Notes: generated by a model from the letters alone, not told the origin. Positions 18,146 to 27,768 are shown, counted from the first letter of the stretch. The stretch is DNA of 64,000 nt from Legionella busanensis (GCF_900461525.1 NZ_UGOD01000001.1:1519001-1583000); one strand, 5' to 3'. A program made the numbers and translations.

Positions 18146-19268
18146 CAACATCAACCATTGAGCAGTCAGCTTGCTCGCTAGATAAAGATTGTTTTAATGC
18201 CGCTAAACGTGTGGTTAGTTTTTTTTGTAATAGATTGTCAGAAAGTAGGTCGTTTAAGGTTTTTGTAAGTTCGATAGTATTACAATCATATTGTAATAGC
18301 TCAGGAACAATCATTTTATTTTGCAAAAGATTACAAAGTCCAAGATATTTAACTTTAATCACTTTAGCAGCAATTAAATAACTTAAGAAAGATCCTTTAT
18401 AAATGATACACATTGGTTTTTCCATAAGCGCACATTCTAAAGACGCTGTTCCGGATGCAACTACCACATAATGACTACAAGCAAGAACATCAATTGCCTG
18501 CCCATTAATAAAACTAATTTTTATTGGGCTATTTTTAAAAAAATCTTTAATTAATTTTGGGTCTAGTGTTTGGGCAATAGGAATAACAAAGTGTAAGTCA
18601 TGATGAATTAGAGCTAAGTTTTCGGCAGTTTTAACCAAAACGGGTAGATGCTTTTCAATCTCGCTACGCCGACTGCCTGGTAATAAGGCAATTAATTTTT
18701 TACTCTTAGGAAGGTTTAAGCATTTACGTATTTCTTCAATATCTTTAGATGGTTTTATACGCTGTACTAAAGGGTGGCCAACAAAGGACACCGGAACGCC
18801 TGCGTTTTGGTAAATTTCTTTTTCAAAGGGAAAAATGACAACCATGTGATCAACACAGGCTTTAAGAGTATGAATCCGATTGGCTTTCCAAGCCCATATT
18901 TGTGGGCTTATATAATAGATAATACGTAATCCCAGTTTATGTTTAGCAAATTTCGCAAGCGGAATATTAAATCCTGGGCAATCAACAAGAATAACTAAAT
19001 CAGGTTTTGTCTCTTTTAAATGTTTTTTAATAATATTAAATGTTTTCTTAATAACGAAAGCATGCCGGATAACTGCGGTGATACCTATCACACCAAACTG
19101 AGCTAAATTGGCAACGATGTTAACACCAGCTTCTTGCATATGTTTGCCCCCCATACCACTAAATTGTAATGAGGGGTCATGAAATAATAATTCTTTAACT
19201 AAATCCGCTGCATGATGATCACCTGATTCTTCACCTGCAATAATAGCAATATGTTTAGGCATAGGCAT
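18120..19268 (-). CDS. lpxB: Lipid-A-disaccharide synthase LpxB
   Basis: The roughly 382-residue product is a GT19 glycosyltransferase that joins UDP-2,3-diacylglucosamine and lipid X to form the lipid A disaccharide at the inner membrane. Motifs include IAGEESGDHHAADLV at the N-terminus, VILVDCPGFNIPLAKFAK, IIYYISPQIWAWKANRI and LALLPGSRRSEI-type ALLPGSRRSEIEKH. The start is uncertain: ATGs at 19268 and 19262 and a TTG at 19274 are in frame, none with a good ribosome site. All overlap the end of the upstream Gfo/Idh gene, so translation is probably coupled. The 3' end overlaps a convergent gene by 26 bp. Confidence 0.95.
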   Translation of the reverse strand: MPMPKHIAIIAGEESGDHHAADLVKELLFHDPSLQFSGMGGKHMQEAGVNIVANLAQFGVIGITAVIRHAFVIKKTFNIIKKHLKETKPDLVILVDCPGFNIPLAKFAKHKLGLRIIYYISPQIWAWKANRIHTLKACVDHMVVIFPFEKEIYQNAGVPVSFVGHPLVQRIKPSKDIEEIRKCLNLPKSKKLIALLPGSRRSEIEKHLPVLVKTAENLALIHHDLHFVIPIAQTLDPKLIKDFFKNSPIKISFINGQAIDVLACSHYVVVASGTASLECALMEKPMCIIYKGSFLSYLIAAKVIKVKYLGLCNLLQNKMIVPELLQYDCNTIELTKTLNDLLSDNLLQKKLTTRLAALKQSLSSEQADCSMVDVVRQELCKV

Positions 19269-20223
19269 CCGCAAGCCGAGAGACCAAATCTGTATTAATA
19301 AGAGTAGTTATTTTTTGAGCTGTTGCCAAGGCATTGCGTCCTTCCTGGCCTGTCACTAGAGGTATACTATCAGTTTCAATACAATGGATAAATGCTTTAA
19401 TTTCTTCTAAAAGGGCATCACCTTTCTCAAAAACAGATTGATGACGAGTAATTTCAGGAATACCTGGAAACATTTCCCCTTGGCCCTTACAAAAAACAGC
19501 AAATTGCTTGTTATGATAGTCAATTGAAATATAAGAATTAGGCTGAAAGATACGTGTTTTGCGTTCCGTTTTAAAACTAATGCGACTTGCTGTAATATTT
19601 GCAACACAATTATTCTTAAAACGAATGCGAGCATTCGCGATATCAATAGAAGAAGACAGAATAGGCGTACCTTGTGCATCTATTTTAACAATAGGGCTAT
19701 GAACAATAGTTTGAATAATATCAATGTCATGAATCATCAAATCTAAAATAACATTAACATCTGTACCGCGGGGATTAAAGGGTGCTAAGCGGTGTGATTC
19801 AATAAAAAGAGGCTTCTCTAAGTGCTCTTCTAAAGCTAAACGGGCTGAATTAAAACGCTCTAAATGCCCAACTTGTAGTTTTACTCCCTGTTTTTTAGCT
19901 AAATTAATCAATTCATCGGCTTGTTCAACAGTTTCAGTAATTGGCTTTTCAATAAGGACATGAATGCCATGCGCTAAGCAGTCTTTGGCAATTTCAAAAT
20001 GCTGGTTTGTAGTTGTAGCAATACTAATGGCATCCACTTTTCCAAATAATTCTTTATAATCATAATAAGAAGCGACGTTAAATTCTTGTGCTACCTGATC
20101 GCAAACATTCTGATTAATATCGCAAACAGCAACTAGGATCACATTAGGTAAAGTTTTATATTTTTGGGCGTGAAAACGGCCTAGATAGCCGACACCAATA
20201 ACAGCACATTTTAACACGTTCAT
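19255..20223 (-). CDS. Gfo/Idh/MocA oxidoreductase coupled to lpxB, possibly GnnA-like
   Basis: The roughly 322-residue product has an N-terminal NAD-binding fold (CAVIGVGYLGRFHAQKYK) and the family motif LIEKPITETVEQADEL. A C-terminal alpha/beta half carries the usual LMIHDIDIIQ. Its end overlaps lpxB. In Acidithiobacillus and Leptospira a Gfo/Idh enzyme, GnnA, oxidises UDP-GlcNAc at C3 so that GnnB can make the diamino sugar of lipid A, and Legionella lipid A contains this sugar. A GnnA role is therefore attractive here but is inference, and no GnnB gene is in the window. The start could also be ATG 20253 or TTG 20280. Confidence 0.82.
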   Translation of the reverse strand: MNVLKCAVIGVGYLGRFHAQKYKTLPNVILVAVCDINQNVCDQVAQEFNVASYYDYKELFGKVDAISIATTTNQHFEIAKDCLAHGIHVLIEKPITETVEQADELINLAKKQGVKLQVGHLERFNSARLALEEHLEKPLFIESHRLAPFNPRGTDVNVILDLMIHDIDIIQTIVHSPIVKIDAQGTPILSSSIDIANARIRFKNNCVANITASRISFKTERKTRIFQPNSYISIDYHNKQFAVFCKGQGEMFPGIPEITRHQSVFEKGDALLEEIKAFIHCIETDSIPLVTGQEGRNALATAQKITTLINTDLVSRLADAYA

Positions 20224-20353
20224 GAAGATTGGAATTGAGTTATGTATGCGCATGATCGCATTTCTTAACTGATAAATCAATTTGAAAAGTTATTTCAGCT
20301 ATTTTAGTATGCAGCAAATAAAAATTAAAATAGCTCTGAGGGTAAGGAATTAA

Positions 20354-20938
20354 ATGATTAGGTATATTGCAGGTGTAGATGAAGCAGGCCGTGGCCCTTT
20401 AGCAGGCCCTGTAGTGACTGCTGCTGTCATATTAGAAGAGCCTATTGAAGGACTTACCGACTCTAAAAAACTCACACCTATCAAACGCAGTCAACTTGCA
20501 CTTGAAATTCAAGCTAAATCATTAGCTTTTGCCTATGGACGAGCAGATGTTGCTGAAATAGAACAGTTTAACATTCATCATGCGACCTTATTAGCCATGC
20601 GCCGTGCGATTGAAAACTTACCCTTACGGCCGCATCATATTAAAATAGATGGCTTATATGTGCCTGATATAGACATTCCTTGCGAAGCCATTATAAAAGG
20701 CGATTTACTTATTTCTGAGATTAGTGCTGCTTCGATACTGGCTAAAGTGGCTAGAGATAATGAAATGGAAGAGATGGAGAAACTTTATCCTGGCTATGAA
20801 TTTGCTATTCATAAAGGTTATTCTACTGCTAAACATTTAGATGCTTTACAAAGGCTTGGTCCCTGCGCAATTCATCGCAAAGTTTATGGTCCTGTTGCTA
20901 AATTATTAGCTTTAAAAGCAGAGCACCAACAAAATTAA
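20354..20938 (+). CDS. rnhB: Ribonuclease HII
   Basis: The 194-residue product cleaves RNA in RNA-DNA hybrids and removes single ribonucleotides from DNA. The signature [20 protein letters not shown] gives catalytic D9 and E10. Further family motifs are [15 protein letters not shown] (the third acidic site) and [13 protein letters not shown] with HKGYSTAKH. Length is normal. It is divergent from the lpxB operon here, although the rnhB-lpxB neighbourhood is common in proteobacteria. No terminator is apparent downstream. Confidence 0.95.
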   Translation: MIRYIAGVDEAGRGPLAGPVVTAAVILEEPIEGLTDSKKLTPIKRSQLALEIQAKSLAFAYGRADVAEIEQFNIHHATLLAMRRAIENLPLRPHHIKIDGLYVPDIDIPCEAIIKGDLLISEISAASILAKVARDNEMEEMEKLYPGYEFAIHKGYSTAKHLDALQRLGPCAIHRKVYGPVAKLLALKAEHQQN

Positions 20939-21031
20939 TATTAATTAATTTTATTTTGAGATTGGTTATTTATAAGCAAATTATTCTAACTATTAATTAG
21001 TATTGTATTAACTATCATGATAACCCAGGAT

Positions 21032-21115
21032 TTAAATATCTTGCCACTTACTACGCAGGCGCTGAATGAAGGAGAGGATAAATTCTAACTCTATCATCCG
21101 TTTAATATCTAATTT
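21032..21115 (-). pseudogene. Possible detached C-terminal tail of the 21109-22038 gene
   Basis: Just past the stop of the upstream gene, the neighbouring frame stays open for 27 codons and reads KLDIKRMIELEFILSFIQ, then RLRSKWQDI, a plausible amphipathic helix. One extra A in the A5 run at 21113-21117 would join it in frame to the gene ending at 21109. It could also be chance or a 21-codon ORF starting at 21097. Confidence 0.25.
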
Positions 21116-22038
21116 TTATCCTTAAGTGATGAAGTAAATAAGAAAGCTTGTCTCTCTTCATACTGTGCTTTTTCCAATTCATTAAATGCATTGAGAAGAT
21201 TTTGAGAATCAGTTTCGCGAGCTAGTTTTGGCAGATCTAGTCTCAGACCAGAGTAAATAAGATACTGACTTGCAAGCGTGCCCATGTCTGTCGTTTTGAC
21301 AATACCCCTCGTTAGAATTTCCAATACATAGTTACCAAAAAGAAAGGCTTCATATTCTTGATTCAATGTTAGAAAATCACAAAATGACACGTTGAGTTTT
21401 TGCTCAAAAACCTGCTTTTGGGCAAGAAACCCTAAGCGATATGCTGTTGCATCGATTGAATTTATGTTGCCGAAACCTAGCTGAAATTGATAGGAGTGAC
21501 GTGTTTCATGAATCAAAAAGAGAATTGCAGCATGAGGATTTGCATCTGCGAAGAGTTTTATAGGATTTAGTATGACTTTGCCTGTTCCTGGTTGAGTCGG
21601 ATCGAACTGAAAGAATGTAGATTTTTGTGCAGAGTTATCTAAAATTAGCTCTGGAGCAGGTAATCCTGAAACTCTAGTTTGTATAGAAAAGATGCGATGC
21701 ATAACTTCAATGCGATCTGATTCACTAAGATGTGGAAAATTCACTATGAGTTTGGTCAGCTCTGGTTTGCTACGAAGGGCAGCAATCAAAATATCACCTT
21801 GAGCATAGGTAGTGAGCAAAGACTCTTCAAGAAAATTTCTAGAATCAAAATGCAACACCGAGGCACCCGGAAAAAGATTCTGGAAAGATGCATTGGCAAA
21901 GAACGTTGGGTCTAATTGCTCTTGTGATACTACTGTTGAATAGTGGTAACTCCCAGCAGTCTGTGCCTCACTACACTCTACTGCATGAGTGTTAACACAA
22001 CTAATAAATGATAAGATGAGTAATCCTCTTTGCTTCAT
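21109..22038 (-). CDS. Secreted protein with zincin-like HExxH motif, family unknown
   Basis: The 309-residue product has a likely signal peptide (MKQRGLLILSFISCVNTHA, cleaved before VECSE). At residues 177-181 it carries HETRH in the helix AILFLIHETRHSYQFQLGFG, which is a good zincin active-site match. The downstream EYEAFLFGNYVLE could supply a third ligand. I infer a periplasmic or secreted metallopeptidase-like protein; I do not recognise the family. It is transcribed alone. A one-base change near its stop may have shortened the C-terminus (see the tail feature at 21032-21115). Confidence 0.65.
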   Translation of the reverse strand: MKQRGLLILSFISCVNTHAVECSEAQTAGSYHYSTVVSQEQLDPTFFANASFQNLFPGASVLHFDSRNFLEESLLTTYAQGDILIAALRSKPELTKLIVNFPHLSESDRIEVMHRIFSIQTRVSGLPAPELILDNSAQKSTFFQFDPTQPGTGKVILNPIKLFADANPHAAILFLIHETRHSYQFQLGFGNINSIDATAYRLGFLAQKQVFEQKLNVSFCDFLTLNQEYEAFLFGNYVLEILTRGIVKTTDMGTLASQYLIYSGLRLDLPKLARETDSQNLLNAFNELEKAQYEERQAFLFTSSLKDKN

Positions 22039-22273
22039 ATACTTATCTTCCTAATATGTAGAAGTTTAAACTTGATTTAGGCATTTCAAATTTTATAGAT
22101 CTTAGTCTTGACCAAATTAGATTTAGTTAAGCGATTTCCAGCGATTAAGTTTTTTATTAGCTTTTACTCACACCATGTCTACTCTAATGCGTGCGCTCAT
22201 TTTATAAAAGCCATTCATTTGAGTTAAAGCCGCTAATTAATTCCTTATTTAGCTCATAACTTATCATTTTAAT

Positions 22274-23392
22274 TTAACGATAGGCATTAAATAAAATTCG
22301 ATGTGAACTAACAGACATTAAAATGCCAAAGCCTGCTAAAAAAGTAACCATGGCGGTGCCACCATAACTAACAAGAGGTAAAGGAATACCAACTACTGGC
22401 AAAATGCCCATAACCATACCGATATTAACAAAAGCTGAGAGAAAGAATGTCATAGAAAGGCTAGCTGTTAATAAACGAGTAAAGCTAGTTTGAGCTTGAT
22501 TTGCAATTTGCAATCCCCTTAGGGAGATAAAAATAAAAAGGATAATTAAAATAATACTACCTACAAAGCCAAATTCTTCTCCACTCACTGCAAAGATAAA
22601 ATCAGTAGCATGTTCTGGTAAAAAATTTAAATGTGATTGAGAACCTTGTAGCCAACCTTTGCCAAAAGCACCACCTGAGCCAATAGCGATTTTAGATTGG
22701 ATAATATGATAGCCCGATCCTAATGGATCTTGTTCTGGATTAAGTAAAGTTAAAATACGTTGCTTTTGATAATCATGCATAATATGCCATAAAAGAGGCG
22801 CGCAAAGGCTTGCAAAGAATCCTACTGTTAAAATAACTCGTATTGATATACCAGCTAAAAAAATAGCACTTAATCCAGCGGAGGCAACCATAATTGCTGT
22901 GCCTAAATCAGGTTGTTTAGTAATTAGCAGCGCTGGCATAAAAATAATGATACTCGCAATACCAGCTGTCTTTAAATCAATAGGCATTGGTTTCCGATCT
23001 AAGTACCAGGCTGCCATTAAAGGAACTGCTAACTTCATAATTTCTGAAGGTTGGAAACGAAATAAACCTAGATCAAGCCAGCGCTGAGCACCTTTACCAA
23101 TTTTGCCCATAATCATAACTGCAATAAGTAAGGCAAGGCCTATGCCATAAAGCCAGGGCGTCCAAATTTTATACTTATGTGGTGGAATTGCAGCAAATAC
23201 TAACATTATACTAACAGCAAAGGCTAAACGTATAGCCTGACGAATAATCATATGAATATTTTCATTGGACGCACTATATAAAATAAGCATGCCAAAGGCC
23301 ATTAGAGTAATTAACAAACCCAGTAAAGGCCAATCAACATGAAAGGATTTTACAGTAAATCTATAAACCGGACGCGAATGATAGTGTTTCAT
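22274..23392 (-). CDS. rodA: Rod-shape peptidoglycan polymerase RodA
   Basis: The 372-residue product is a SEDS-family membrane glycosyltransferase with about ten helices. It polymerises lipid II for side-wall synthesis together with PBP2. Family stretches include FQPSEIMKLAVPLMAAWYL, TKQPDLGTAIMV, LNFLPEHATDFIFAVSGEE and GIPLPLVSYGGTAMV. Its ATG overlaps the stop of mrdA by 4 nt, the usual translational coupling of these two partners. It is the last gene of the rsfS-rlmH-mrdA-rodA operon. Confidence 0.95.
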   Translation of the reverse strand: MKHYHSRPVYRFTVKSFHVDWPLLGLLITLMAFGMLILYSASNENIHMIIRQAIRLAFAVSIMLVFAAIPPHKYKIWTPWLYGIGLALLIAVMIMGKIGKGAQRWLDLGLFRFQPSEIMKLAVPLMAAWYLDRKPMPIDLKTAGIASIIIFMPALLITKQPDLGTAIMVASAGLSAIFLAGISIRVILTVGFFASLCAPLLWHIMHDYQKQRILTLLNPEQDPLGSGYHIIQSKIAIGSGGAFGKGWLQGSQSHLNFLPEHATDFIFAVSGEEFGFVGSIILIILFIFISLRGLQIANQAQTSFTRLLTASLSMTFFLSAFVNIGMVMGILPVVGIPLPLVSYGGTAMVTFLAGFGILMSVSSHRILFNAYR

Positions 23393-25242
23393 GTGCTAGC
23401 CTCATTCTGTTTAAACTGAAAGTAGGCATCAAGAACCTTGCGAGCAACATTTGATGCAGCAAAATCATTTTCAACCAGAACTGCAATAGCAATTTCGGGT
23501 TTTTCAATGGGTGCAAAAGCAATAAATAAAGAATGATCTCTTAAAAACTCAGGAATTTCTTCATAACGTTTTTTCTCATATTGGCGACCACTAAATACTT
23601 GTGCTGTGCCTGTTTTACCAGCAACAGAGTAAGGAGCTGTTCGACCAAAACGATAACCAGTTCCTTCTTCACTTTTAATTACAGCTCGCATTGCTTCGCC
23701 AACCACTGTCCAATAATTTTCGTCTTTTAGTTTTATAGGATATTCTTCAACTGGTTTAAATAGGTGTATTTCATCTCGATCACTTTGTATTGATTTTTGG
23801 AGTAAATGGGGTCGATACCGACGGCCTTTTTGACTTAAAGCAGCTGTCGCATTGGCTAATTGTAGTGGTGATGCAAGCATAAATCCTTGGCCTATTGCAG
23901 TAATCAAGGTATCACCTGGAAACCAGGGCACCCCTTTACTGCGTCGTTTCCAATGGGCATTAGGTACAATGCCAGGTGCCTCTTCATTTAAATCGACATT
24001 AGTAAGCTGGCCAAAGCCAAATTTATGTAACATATCTTCTAGCGTTCTAATTCCTATTTTATGCCCTAGCTGGTAAAAATAGGTGTCACAAGAAACGGTA
24101 ATGGCTCGTGCAAGGCTAATCATGCCATGTCCTGTTTTTTTCCAATCGCGATACTCGTGGCTAACACCGGGTAATTTAAACCAGCCCGGATCAAAGACCC
24201 GATAATTAGTATCAATGGCTCCTTTTTCTAACCCAGCTAAAGCAATAAAGGGCTTTACTGTTGACGCCGGTGGATATAGTCCTCGTACAGCACGATTATA
24301 TAATGGTCTATCTTTAGCGGTAGCTAATTTTTGATAGTCATTGAGATTGATGCCGTTAACAAACAGATTAGGATCATAGCTTGGTGAACTTGCCATTGTT
24401 AAAATATCACCATTATGAGTACTTATGGCAACAACTGCGCCTCGCTTATCTTTTAAAGCTTCATAAGCAACTTTTTGTAAGCGCGAATCTATGGTTAAAT
24501 AAAGCTTTTCGCCTGAGACTGGATTTTGCTTATCTAGTACTCTGATTGTACGGCCACTAACGTCGGTTTCAACTAATTGATATCCGACTTGGCCATGTAA
24601 AAGCTTTTCATAAAATTTTTCAATACCTGCTTTGCCAATAAAATTTGTTGCACGGTAATTAGTTGGATTTACTTCGCGCAATTCCTGCACATTAATTCTA
24701 CCAACATAGCCTAAAAGATGTGAGGTTATTTCGCCTAATGGATAATAACGCATTAATCGCGCCTTAATATTTATCCCAGTAAACTGATGTTGATGGGAAG
24801 CAAAAATAGCAACTTCTTCTTGATCTAATTTAAGTTTTAAAGGAATAGGAACAAACGAGCGATTTTGCCGGCGAGTACGATTGAAATTGTCAATATCTTC
24901 ATCACTTATTGAAGGAAGGAGTTTTCTTAAATCTGCAAGTGTTTTTTTTAAATTCTTTACATGTTCTGGTATAACTTCTAATACGTAGACAGGGATGTTT
25001 TCAGCAAGGATTACCCCTTTTCTATCTAAAATAATACCTCTTGGCGGGGCAATAGGAATAATGGTCATTTGGTTTTTTAAAGAAAGCGTCTTATATTGCT
25101 TATACTGGGCTAATTGTAGGTACCCCAATCTGGCAATAATGACTGCTGAACAGCAAATGATAATTGCAATCAATAAATTTAAACGAGAACAATGAATATT
25201 GAACTCAGCTTGTTCATTTTTAACCCGTTGATTAAGGCGCAT
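23389..25242 (-). CDS. mrdA: Penicillin-binding protein 2 (PBP2)
   Basis: The 617-residue product is a class B PBP, the transpeptidase of the elongation complex. It has one N-terminal membrane anchor (LLIAIIICCSAVIIARLGYL), a PBP dimerisation domain and a transpeptidase domain. The active-site triad is visible: S-x-x-K in PPASTVKPF, S-C-D in TVSCDTYFY, and KTG in AGKTGTAQVF. It sits between rlmH and rodA and overlaps rodA by 4 nt, as in many gammaproteobacteria. Length is normal. Confidence 0.96.
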   Translation of the reverse strand: MRLNQRVKNEQAEFNIHCSRLNLLIAIIICCSAVIIARLGYLQLAQYKQYKTLSLKNQMTIIPIAPPRGIILDRKGVILAENIPVYVLEVIPEHVKNLKKTLADLRKLLPSISDEDIDNFNRTRRQNRSFVPIPLKLKLDQEEVAIFASHQHQFTGINIKARLMRYYPLGEITSHLLGYVGRINVQELREVNPTNYRATNFIGKAGIEKFYEKLLHGQVGYQLVETDVSGRTIRVLDKQNPVSGEKLYLTIDSRLQKVAYEALKDKRGAVVAISTHNGDILTMASSPSYDPNLFVNGINLNDYQKLATAKDRPLYNRAVRGLYPPASTVKPFIALAGLEKGAIDTNYRVFDPGWFKLPGVSHEYRDWKKTGHGMISLARAITVSCDTYFYQLGHKIGIRTLEDMLHKFGFGQLTNVDLNEEAPGIVPNAHWKRRSKGVPWFPGDTLITAIGQGFMLASPLQLANATAALSQKGRRYRPHLLQKSIQSDRDEIHLFKPVEEYPIKLKDENYWTVVGEAMRAVIKSEEGTGYRFGRTAPYSVAGKTGTAQVFSGRQYEKKRYEEIPEFLRDHSLFIAFAPIEKPEIAIAVLVENDFAASNVARKVLDAYFQFKQNEAST

Positions 25243-25300
25243 CTTTTAGTGTTATTTTTAAAAGCCAATGAAAAATGAATGGACATCTTAACGCAAAATA

Positions 25301-25771
25301 TCATTTGTGATAAGGGTGATTATAAATAATTGACCATGCTCGATAAATGGCTTCTAACAAAACAATTCTAACTAAAGGATGAGGGAGTGTAAGGGATGAT
25401 AAAGACCATTGTTCTTGACTACGTGCTAAGGTGTGCGGCGTTAAGCCTTCTGGTCCACCAATAATAAAGCAAACATGACTCGTGATTTGTTGCAATGCTT
25501 CAAATTTTAAAGCAAGCTTTTCACTACTAAACGTTTTACCGCCAATTTCAAGTGCTATTATTCTGGCAGCGTCTGGAATGACTGCATCAATGAGCAGTGA
25601 TTCTTTCTCTAAAATACGTTTTAAATCACTTGTCTTGGTCCGCTTTATTAAAGGAATCTCAATTAAATTTAATTTAACGTATTCCTTTAATCGTTTACTA
25701 TATTCATTAAAGCCTTGCTCAATCCAAGCAGGCATTTTATTACCACATGAGATAATAGTAATTTTAAACAT
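25301..25771 (-). CDS. rlmH: 23S rRNA pseudouridine-1915 N3-methyltransferase RlmH
   Basis: The 156-residue product is a SPOUT-fold methyltransferase (formerly YbeA) acting on assembled 70S ribosomes. Family motifs are [19 protein letters not shown] at the start, [23 protein letters not shown] for SAM binding, and the C-terminal [20 protein letters not shown]. It follows rsfS after 6 nt and precedes mrdA. This order is conserved in gammaproteobacteria. Confidence 0.96.
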   Translation of the reverse strand: MFKITIISCGNKMPAWIEQGFNEYSKRLKEYVKLNLIEIPLIKRTKTSDLKRILEKESLLIDAVIPDAARIIALEIGGKTFSSEKLALKFEALQQITSHVCFIIGGPEGLTPHTLARSQEQWSLSSLTLPHPLVRIVLLEAIYRAWSIIYNHPYHK

Positions 25772-25777
25772 ATTAAA

Positions 25778-26107
25778 TTATTGATCATCTTGCCATAACC
25801 CTTCCAAATTATAGAAGGTTCTAGTATCTGGCTGCATCACATGTAAGACAAAATCGCCAAAATCAATTAATGCCCAATCACCGCTTTCTAGGCCATGGGA
25901 GCCTAGTATTGGCATATTAGCCTGTTTCATCTTTTCGACTACATTGGTAGCAATAGCTTTAACATGTCGCGAAGAACGACCGCTACTAATAACCATAAAA
26001 TCGGTCACTGCAGTTTGCTCGCTCACATTAATAGTAACAACATTGATTGCTTGATTATCGTCTAAGATGGCAAGAAGTTTTTTAAGTTCAGGTGATTGTT
26101 CTAACAT
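25778..26107 (-). CDS. rsfS: Ribosomal silencing factor RsfS
   Basis: The 109-residue product (YbeB/Iojap family) binds L14 and keeps 50S and 30S subunits apart when nutrients are low. Motifs include TVTDFMVISSGRSSRHVKAI-like TDFMVISSGRSSRHVKAIA, GDWALIDFGDFVLHVM and the terminal YNLEGLW. It is the first gene of the rsfS-rlmH-mrdA-rodA operon. The 240 bp upstream hold one copy of the dispersed palindromic repeat. nadD, often just upstream, is absent here. Confidence 0.94.
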   Translation of the reverse strand: MLEQSPELKKLLAILDDNQAINVVTINVSEQTAVTDFMVISSGRSSRHVKAIATNVVEKMKQANMPILGSHGLESGDWALIDFGDFVLHVMQPDTRTFYNLEGLWQDDQ

Positions 26108-26174
26108 AGTTAAATCAGTTTAAAGCGTTGCATGATAACAGACATAGTTAAGACAATTCAAGCTGGCTTAACAT

Positions 26175-26274
26175 GTAGGTTGGGCTAAACGAAGTGCCGC
26201 CCAACAAATGATAAATAGAATACATTGCCTTATGACTGAAACAGTTGAACAGCGCTATGGTTAGCTCAATCTAC
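26175..26274. repeat. Dispersed palindromic repeat, copy A
   Basis: The element starts GTAGGTTGGGCTAAACGAAG and ends TTAGCTCAATCTAC, the near-complement of its start. It is about 100 bp and related to copies at 31361 and 33849. It is the most degraded at its right half. Confidence 0.75.
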
Positions 26275-26348
26275 AATCTTTTGCCAACATCCTACTCTTT
26301 ATCTGCGAGATCCAGGTTCCATAGGAATTCATAGCTCACTCACAAAGT

Positions 26349-27080
26349 CTATTGAGCGATTGGCTTTATTTCTTCGTTATATTGCAATGCTCTTTTGATG
26401 ACTTTGCGTCCATAAAAATATTTACCAAAAACATTGGTTACTAATTGATTAATCATATGTGGAAGAAAAGGCATTGGCCTTAATACATCAATAATCAAAA
26501 CGGCCCGGTAATCCTCACTCTGATTTCTAACCTCATGAGGCCAAGAATCATCAAATAAAACAGCTTGACCCTCTTGCCAAGTATAGGGTTGATTATTAAC
26601 AATGATTTCTGGCGGATAGTTTTTAGGTATATGAAGGCCTAAATGATAACGAAGATAGCCCATATAAGGACCTTTATGCAGCGGAATAGATTTTCCTGGT
26701 TCCAAAATAGAAAAAAAAGCTTGAATTAAGTTAGGAATTCTTTTTAACAATTGACAAAGTTTAGGGCATAAAGTTTGCGCTTTTTCTAACTCATAGCCTA
26801 AAAGATAGACCATAAAAACATTCCAGTTCTTTTGTGTTGTGTCTGAGATTTCAGCTTCACCGGGGTCAATATCGTGATACCTGGGTAGTTGACTGCTACT
26901 TGTTAAGACCTGATTAAACTCTTGCTTTATTTCATTAAAATGGCTGGTTATTTCATTTAACGAGGGGAAAGTTTGTTCGATATCAAAAAAAGTTGGACGT
27001 TTTTCATAACCAATATAACGGCTATAAATATTATTAATAATATCTTTAAAATAATGATAATCCATGAATAAGCCTAGCAT
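26349..27080 (-). CDS. Aspartyl/asparaginyl beta-hydroxylase family dioxygenase
   Basis: The roughly 243-residue product belongs to the Fe(II)/2-oxoglutarate dioxygenase family that includes LpxO, which hydroxylates lipid A acyl chains. Visible motifs are RYHLGLHIP, QEGQAVLFDDSWPHEVRN (an iron-binding His) and the Arg-containing RAVLIIDVLRP that binds 2-oxoglutarate. I cannot tell a lipid A substrate from a protein or peptide substrate. Three starts are possible (TTG 27110, ATG 27080, ATG 27065), and none has a clear ribosome site. It is a single gene between a repeat copy and a divergent transporter. Confidence 0.8.
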   Translation of the reverse strand: MLGLFMDYHYFKDIINNIYSRYIGYEKRPTFFDIEQTFPSLNEITSHFNEIKQEFNQVLTSSSQLPRYHDIDPGEAEISDTTQKNWNVFMVYLLGYELEKAQTLCPKLCQLLKRIPNLIQAFFSILEPGKSIPLHKGPYMGYLRYHLGLHIPKNYPPEIIVNNQPYTWQEGQAVLFDDSWPHEVRNQSEDYRAVLIIDVLRPMPFLPHMINQLVTNVFGKYFYGRKVIKRALQYNEEIKPIAQ

Positions 27081-27296
27081 GATTAGCTTTGTTCTCGGTA
27101 TGTTATTCAAATCATATGATTAATGTCAATTGATTATGGGTATGTTGAAAACTTGTTTATTTGAATTAAATTCATATTGGTTAGGCTGTTCAACATATTT
27201 ATACTGATAGATTTATTAAATTTTGCTAAAATGAGCTTTTTAAATTTATTGCCATGTAACTGTAATCGCAATATTTTAATAGAGAATCCTACCTAA

Positions 27297-27716
27297 ATGA
27301 GTTTTACTTCTTGGTACTATCCTTCATTTATTGCTCTTTTATTATATGGAGCGTGGGGGTATTGGGGCTCTAGAGCAGCTGATTTTATCAATCCTTTATC
27401 TATTACTTTTTACTCAAGCTTAGGCGTACTCATTTCTGGTATTATTTCATTAGTATTATTAAGTTTTAAACCTGAGCTTTCTAGTAAAGGTAGCTTTTAT
27501 GGTTTATTAAATGGTTTGGCCAGTGGAATTGCATGTATTTTCTTTATCATGGCACTACGAAAGGGCCCAGCAATACCTGTGGTGCTTATAACATCCATGT
27601 ACCCCGTTGTAACTCTAATTCTATGTATGATTTTTTTAAAGCAGACGATTACTTATAAGCAAGCATTAGGAATGGTATTTGCTTTTATAGCTTTATTTTT
27701 GCTTGCTAATGAATGA
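27297..27716 (+). CDS. Single-domain EamA/DMT-type membrane transporter
   Basis: The 139-residue product has four to five membrane helices and one EamA unit. It contains GLLNGLASGIACIFFIMALR, KGPAIPVVLITSMYPVVTLI and the terminal LKQTITYKQALGMVFAFIAL. Full-length transporters in this superfamily have two such units, so this one would work as a dimer, like small multidrug-resistance proteins. Its substrate is unknown. It is transcribed alone, convergent with the P-loop gene at 27769. Confidence 0.78.
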   Translation: MSFTSWYYPSFIALLLYGAWGYWGSRAADFINPLSITFYSSLGVLISGIISLVLLSFKPELSSKGSFYGLLNGLASGIACIFFIMALRKGPAIPVVLITSMYPVVTLILCMIFLKQTITYKQALGMVFAFIALFLLANE

Positions 27717-27768
27717 ATTAAATTTTATTGAAGATATTTATAATGTTCCTGTATGGTTTTGCTAAATT

